Shown: positions 43,975 to 47,106 of the stretch, piece after piece | How the letters are laid out: every line of letters starts with the position of its first letter | Numbering within the stretch: position 1 is the first letter of the stretch | Source of the DNA: an uncultured Aureispira sp. | Lineage (GTDB): Bacteria; Bacteroidota; Bacteroidia; Chitinophagales; Saprospiraceae | Direction: 5' to 3' | NCBI GenBank assembly: GCA_905480075.1 | Contig: CAJQOX010000088.1 | Span: 71,675 to 118,780, forward strand | Length of the DNA: 47,106 bases | Made by a program: the position numbers and the translations under genes | Notes under the pieces: generated by a model | What the model was told of the DNA's origin: nothing | The model's database searches: none | What the model saw: the letters and a program-made list of their open reading frames with translations, nothing else

Positions 43975-44958
43975 ATGGATAAATCGTCAATGACTATGAA
44001 GTTTGAAAATGATGTGGATGCTGTGGATGCCCTGGCTCAATCTTACCAGAATCTAAAATCCGAAATCGCTAAAGTTATTGTGGGACAGGAAGATATTGTG
44101 AAAACCGTTCTTATCTCTCTCTTCTGTGATGGTCATAGCCTCCTCGTAGGTGTCCCCGGTCTTGCTAAAACCCTCCTCGTTAATACAATCTCCCAAGCAC
44201 TCGATTTAGGCTTTAAACGTATTCAGTTTACTCCAGATTTAATGCCCTCAGATATCACAGGTTCGGAAGTGATGGACGAACACAGAAATTTTGCCTTTCA
44301 TAAAGGCCCGCTTTTTACTAATATCTTACTCGCAGATGAAATAAATCGTACCCCTCCCAAAACGCAGGCGGCTCTACTTGAGGCTATGCAGGAACGTTGT
44401 GTTACGGTTGCAGGTGTGCAACATATCTTGCCTAAACCGTTTTTTGTCCTCGCTACTCAAAACCCGATTGAACAAGAAGGGACTTACCCGCTCCCCGAAG
44501 CTCAACTCGATAGATTTATGTTCAATATTTTTCTTGATTACCCTTCTTATAAAGAGGAAGTCGATATTGTTAAAGGGACTACCTCCGGAACATCCAAGAA
44601 AGTTAATTCCGTCCTCACAGGTGAAGAAATTATTTATTTTCAACACTTGGTCCGTAAAATTCCTATCGCTGATAATGTCTTGGAATATGCAGTAAGTCTC
44701 GCAAATAAATCAAGACCTAACACTGAAATGGCTACAGATTTTGTTAATAACTATATCTCTTGGGGCGCCGGACCAAGGGCTTCGCAATGTCTTGTCCTTG
44801 GCGCAAAATGCCACGCTGCTATCACCGGAAAATATTCTCCGGATGTCGATGATGTCCGTGCCGTAGCGAACTTTGTGCTCAGACACAGAGTGGTCAGAAA
44901 CTATAAAGCGGAAGCCGAAGGTATCTCTATTGAAGAGGTGGTGAAAAAATTGTTCTGA
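43975..44958 (+). CDS. MoxR-family AAA+ ATPase
   Basis: A cytoplasmic AAA+ chaperone-type ATPase of 327 residues, typical length. Visible: Walker A GVPGLAKT (59-66), Walker B LLADEINR, sensor region ATQNPIEQEGTYPLPEAQLDRF, and the C-terminal lid (SWGAGPRASQCLVLGAKCHA). MoxR proteins usually serve client proteins carrying vWA domains encoded next door, with a DUF58 gene. None is present here, so its clients must be elsewhere. A terminator follows at 44985-45016. Thirteen of 30 Leu codons are CTC by hand count. Confidence 0.94.
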   Translation: MDKSSMTMKFENDVDAVDALAQSYQNLKSEIAKVIVGQEDIVKTVLISLFCDGHSLLVGVPGLAKTLLVNTISQALDLGFKRIQFTPDLMPSDITGSEVMDEHRNFAFHKGPLFTNILLADEINRTPPKTQAALLEAMQERCVTVAGVQHILPKPFFVLATQNPIEQEGTYPLPEAQLDRFMFNIFLDYPSYKEEVDIVKGTTSGTSKKVNSVLTGEEIIYFQHLVRKIPIADNVLEYAVSLANKSRPNTEMATDFVNNYISWGAGPRASQCLVLGAKCHAAITGKYSPDVDDVRAVANFVLRHRVVRNYKAEAEGISIEEVVKKLF

Positions 44959-44984
44959 TTTTCTTTGTCTATTATTTAAAATCC

Positions 44985-45016
44985 AGCCGATTCCTTTTTG
45001 GAAGCCGGCTTTTTTT
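44985..45016 (+). terminator. intrinsic terminator after moxR
   Basis: AGCCGATTCC (44985-44994) pairs imperfectly with GGAAGCCGGCT (45000-45010) around a T-rich loop, followed by a run of seven T. It lies 27 nt after the moxR stop. Confidence 0.7.
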
Positions 45017-45076
45017 ATAATTACTTTTAACGGCTGACCTCCTTTTGGGTTTTCTTTGCTGATTATACTTTCTCAC

Positions 45077-46888
45077 ATGAAACAGCAATACGATACTTTG
45101 AATTTTATTTCTGCTATTGGCTTGTTTTTCTTTGTTCTTATTAGTTGTGCAGAACCTTCAATGCCACAAGGTGGCCCTAAGGACATTAAAGCTCCTGCAT
45201 TAAATAAGAAAAGATATTCTACTCCAAATAAAAGTACCAATTTCAGAGATAATCAGATTATCCTGACTTTCGACGAATGGATAAAAATTCAAGCTGCCTA
45301 CTCGCAATTGATAATATCACCCCCGCTTGAGAATAAACCTGACCTGAAAGTTATTAATAAATCTTTGGTGCTGAAATGGAAGGAAGTGCTTAAAGATAGT
45401 ACGACCTATACCATTAACTTCGGTGATGCTGTAAGAGATATTACTGAAAATAATATTACTCAAAATCTGAAATTTGTCTTTTCTACTGGTCCTTTCCTCG
45501 ATTCTCTCAGTTGCTCCGGCCAAATTGTTGACGCCGAAACAGGTGATCCGGTGGAAGGTGCGCTCGTAATGCTATACCAAAATCTCGAAGATAGCATCCC
45601 ATTGTCCCAAAAACCTTATTATTTTAGCAAAACGGATGAACAGGGTGCCTTTGAAATTGAAAATATTCAAGACAATAGATATCGTATCTTCGCCCTCCTT
45701 GATAAAAATAGTGATTATATTTATAACCTCACTGATGAAAAAATAGCCTTCCTCGATTCTTCCTTTTTAATGAATGATTCTCTTCAACCTTTTGTTAAGT
45801 TGAGTATGTTCAATGAAAGGGAACAAACAATTGTTTTTGGTTACAAAATGATACATTTTGGCTGCCTGAAATTAAATTTTAATAATCATATTGAAACAAA
45901 ATCGGAAATATCCCTCATTAATGGTACTCAACCTTTGGATTATATTGTTGATCAGGGGGATGATACCCTGACTCTGTGGTTCGATGGGAATATGCCGGAT
46001 GTAGATAATTGGCTTTTCCTTGTTGAAAATAAAGAGGAAAATTTATTGGATACCATAAAAGTTAATTCTCAGAAAAGATCCGTTTTTGAAGAGTTTGTAC
46101 AGGATTTAACCTGGTGCCCCAACAGGGATAATAATCAAAATAAAGCCAATGCAGCCCTTCCTTCTTCCAGACCAAAACAAGATACTACTCCTCTGAAACA
46201 ACATCCCTTCAATCCTTTAGGATTGTATTTCTCAAGACCCGTTCAGCAATTTGATAGCGCAGGAATCCTCTTGTTTATTGATACTTTACTCTCTGTTACT
46301 GAATTTTCGGTTGCGGAAAGCTTAGATAGTTTAACTGATGAAATAAGTAGGGATACTATTATTAAAACAGTCCTTAAAGATACTTTTTTGAAGGTTGACC
46401 CCCCCCGGATATCTATTGCTCCCAAGGTGGCCACTCAATTAAACTTTAGTTATAAATGGAAGCAAAACAGACAGTATAAAATTATGATCCTCCCCGATGC
46501 ACTGACTGATTTTTTTGGCTTTGTAAACAGGGATACCCTCTCCGGAATTTATTCTGTCAATGATATAGGTGAATATGGTACTGTTTCTATTAATGTTATT
46601 AATGTGGATAGCTCAATGCAGTATATCGTTCAATTACTCGACTCCAAAGCTGAAATTGTACATCAAAATGTTTTCAGGGATTCTACCAGTATTAATATCC
46701 TCTACGAAAATATTAAAACCGGTAGTTATTCTTTAAAAATAATTCATGATCAGATCCCCAATAAACGATGGGACCCGGGGCTTTATACTGAAAAAAGACA
46801 GGCTGAAATTATCTCCGTTAGTAAAACTATTGTCCTGAAACCCGGCTGGGAAAATTTTATGGAAATGGATATCGGAAAGGTTGATTGA
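45077..46888 (+). CDS. Ig-like (SbsA/Big_5-type) lipoprotein
   Basis: A lipoprotein of about 604 residues (lipobox LISC). It starts with the motif SMPQGGPKDIKAPA, common to a large Bacteroidota family. An Ig-like domain follows (about 35-135: NQIILTFDEWIKI, LIISPPLENKPDLKV, TTYTINFGDAVRDITENN). After it a carboxypeptidase-regulatory-like strand set (GQIVDAETGDPVEGALVMLY, then EIENIQDNRYRIFALLD) and further beta-rich sequence reach the C-terminus. The role is unknown; it may be an envelope scaffold. ATG at 45077 is chosen, giving a proper signal peptide; a TTG at 45056 is the alternative. It comes after the moxR terminator, so it needs its own promoter. Confidence 0.88.
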   Translation: MKQQYDTLNFISAIGLFFFVLISCAEPSMPQGGPKDIKAPALNKKRYSTPNKSTNFRDNQIILTFDEWIKIQAAYSQLIISPPLENKPDLKVINKSLVLKWKEVLKDSTTYTINFGDAVRDITENNITQNLKFVFSTGPFLDSLSCSGQIVDAETGDPVEGALVMLYQNLEDSIPLSQKPYYFSKTDEQGAFEIENIQDNRYRIFALLDKNSDYIYNLTDEKIAFLDSSFLMNDSLQPFVKLSMFNEREQTIVFGYKMIHFGCLKLNFNNHIETKSEISLINGTQPLDYIVDQGDDTLTLWFDGNMPDVDNWLFLVENKEENLLDTIKVNSQKRSVFEEFVQDLTWCPNRDNNQNKANAALPSSRPKQDTTPLKQHPFNPLGLYFSRPVQQFDSAGILLFIDTLLSVTEFSVAESLDSLTDEISRDTIIKTVLKDTFLKVDPPRISIAPKVATQLNFSYKWKQNRQYKIMILPDALTDFFGFVNRDTLSGIYSVNDIGEYGTVSINVINVDSSMQYIVQLLDSKAEIVHQNVFRDSTSINILYENIKTGSYSLKIIHDQIPNKRWDPGLYTEKRQAEIISVSKTIVLKPGWENFMEMDIGKVD

Positions 46889-46962
46889 GTATAATCCAAT
46901 AACTTTTGATATGAATTCCTGCATCTTCCTGTGTAGGCAATAAATCTCATACCCTTCCCCAA

Positions 46963-46980
46963 AGATACAGGAATGTATCT
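46963..46980. other. small hairpin after the Ig-like gene
   Basis: AGATACA (46963-46969) and TGTATCT (46974-46980) form a perfect 7-bp stem with a GGAA loop. There is no immediate T-run, so a terminator role is uncertain. Confidence 0.35.
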
Positions 46981-47044
46981 GAATGCTGATTTTTACTTAC
47001 TGCTAATCATTAGGTACACTAAGGACTTATTACTATTATTCCTT

Positions 47045-47089
47045 GGGCAGCCGGGCGCTACGTTCCGCAGCTCGCTCTTCGCTCGGCCC
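47045..47089. repeat. GC-rich interspersed repeat, copy 2
   Basis: Second copy of the element at 33320-33363, with the same core CCGGGCGCTACGTT and CGCAGCTCGCT around one variable base, and the same CTCGGCCC end. The middle differs (CTTCG instead of GACA). It again lies outside coding sequence, downstream of a plus-strand gene. The window ends soon after, so its full extent is not seen. Confidence 0.85.
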
Positions 47090-47106
47090 GAATCAGCTGA
47101 AAAAAA

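Noticed and set aside
36632-46888. Horizontal transfer as the cause of the CTC-rich Leu usage
   Set aside because: The affected genes include surA, gldA and moxR, which are core in this phylum, and no mobile element or boundary is visible.

Overview
This window is a piece of a chromosome from an AT-rich member of the Bacteroidota. The evidence is the gliding and type IX secretion genes (gldH, gldA, porZ), a RicT/PSP1 protein with a Cys-rich N-terminus next to gldH, Bacteroidota-type promoters (TTTG, about 20 nt, TAnnTTTG), many lipoproteins, and secreted proteins whose predicted signal-peptidase site is followed by Gln. I cannot fix the family. A class-I-like HMG-CoA reductase implies a mevalonate route to isoprenoids, which points away from Bacteroidota that use only the MEP pathway. 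I see no rRNA, tRNA, insertion sequence, prophage or CRISPR array.

Layout. 0.2-5.6 kb: a secreted orphan protein, alaS, an M23 peptidase and a MerR-like regulator. 5.6-9.9 kb: two secreted amidohydrolase-type proteins holding three amidohydrolase folds, of which only one keeps the metal-binding motif. 10-16 kb: an alpha/beta hydrolase, an MbnP-like lipoprotein, ApbE, pyruvate kinase, an extended SDR, a GbsR/MarR regulator and RecO. 16.8-25.4 kb, all on the minus strand: a TonB-dependent receptor, two small lipoproteins, HMG-CoA reductase, a glutaminyl-cyclase-like M28 lipoprotein, gldH and ricT. 25.9-28.1 kb: a gamma-glutamyltransferase and a coiled-coil secreted protein.

28.4-46.9 kb is one long plus-strand run: a PorE-like TPR/beta-propeller protein, porZ, a four-gene envelope-glycan cassette (MBOAT acyltransferase, SGNH protein, polytopic membrane protein, GT39-like glycosyltransferase), gldA, a SurA-like lipoprotein, surA, moxR and an Ig-like lipoprotein. 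A GC-rich intergenic repeat occurs at 33.3 kb and again at the right edge.

Much of the window serves the cell envelope: export and folding (SurA pair), N-terminal maturation (glutaminyl cyclase), type IX secretion and gliding (PorZ, GldH, GldA, the PorE-like protein), and surface glycan modification. The most novel-looking element is the glycan cassette at 33.8-40.4 kb. Three of its four proteins end in a beta-sandwich-like module, and the modules of the SGNH protein and the glycosyltransferase look homologous. The codon choice for Leu also changes sharply along the plus-strand run.
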